A DNA stretch of 30,687 nucleotides from a virus: positions 1 to 30,687 of the IMG/VR virus record IMGVR_UViG_3300049846_000522; one strand, 5' to 3'. A program made the translations under genes and the position numbers. A model generated the notes under the pieces. It did not search any database. It saw nothing but the letters and a program-made list of their open reading frames with translations, and was not told the DNA's origin. Shown piece by piece: positions 30,642-30,687 of the stretch. Every line of letters starts with the position of its first letter. The stretch's first letter is position 1.

Positions 30642-30687
30642 TTCGCTAACTCCTAGCCGATAGCCAAACTATACGCCGGGTCGCGTT

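Noticed and set aside
30664-30680. TATAGT on the minus strand as -10 of the early leftward promoter
   Set aside because: The -35 would fall at or beyond the window edge and the hexamer alone is weak evidence.
1-30687. CRISPR array or insertion sequence
   Set aside because: No regularly spaced direct repeats with spacers and no transposase or terminal inverted repeats were seen; mobile genes here are homing endonucleases.

Overview
The window looks like a contiguous piece of a temperate, P22-like short-tailed phage (podovirus-type virion), read across its attachment site. The head and neck set is the one P22-type phages use: portal, scaffold, P22-type coat protein, gp4-type tail accessory factor, gp10-type packaged-DNA stabilisation protein, three probable ejection proteins and tailspikes. 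DNA is GC-rich, start sites have strong GGAG-type ribosome binding sites, and the attachment core copies the 3' half of a bacterial tRNA-Pro(GGG), which suggests a GC-rich proteobacterial host. I cannot name the host genus from sequence alone.

Layout. (a) 1-171: tail end of an upstream gene, then a terminator-like hairpin. (b) 294-1751: lysis module with a membrane-anchored coiled-coil protein, an M15-type endolysin, a small holin-like membrane protein and a small exported protein. (c) 1751-4712: small unknown genes, a beta-helix protein, a 22-residue-repeat protein and two tail-associated proteins including a fibre-tail adaptor. (d) 4712-13635: GIY-YIG nuclease, terminase small and large subunits, portal, an inverted HNH gene, scaffold, coat, then a glycosyltransferase / methyltransferase / radical-SAM cassette. 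(e) 13643-23761: gp4-like, gp10-like, fibre-like, ejection proteins 1-3, a small antisense membrane gene, tailspike 1, an inverted HNH gene and tailspike/fibre 2. (f) 23762-24014: terminator and attP. (g) 24015-30641, all on the minus strand: integrase, a DUF4224 excisionase-like gene, many small zinc-finger-like or membrane accessory genes, an HNH gene, a YqaJ/lambda-exonuclease-type nuclease and an ERF-type annealing protein.

How it fits together. Late genes run rightward and are packed with ATGA/TAATG overlaps. The early recombination and integration operon runs leftward toward attP. Because phage genes lie on both sides of the tRNA fragment (tailspike on one side, integrase on the other), this is the attP arrangement of a free or circular phage genome, not a prophage end. 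No repressor, replication genes or host DNA are visible; those would lie beyond the window.

The most unusual element is the three-gene glycosyltransferase, SAM-methyltransferase and radical-SAM/SPASM cassette locked by overlaps between the coat gene and the neck genes. It may be a virion- or envelope-modification system. Other notable points are four homing-type endonuclease genes, duplicated tailspike anchor domains with a third 13-codon remnant, a 22-residue repeat protein, a C-terminal module shared by two early zinc-finger-like proteins, and several strong hairpins in otherwise sparse intergenic DNA.
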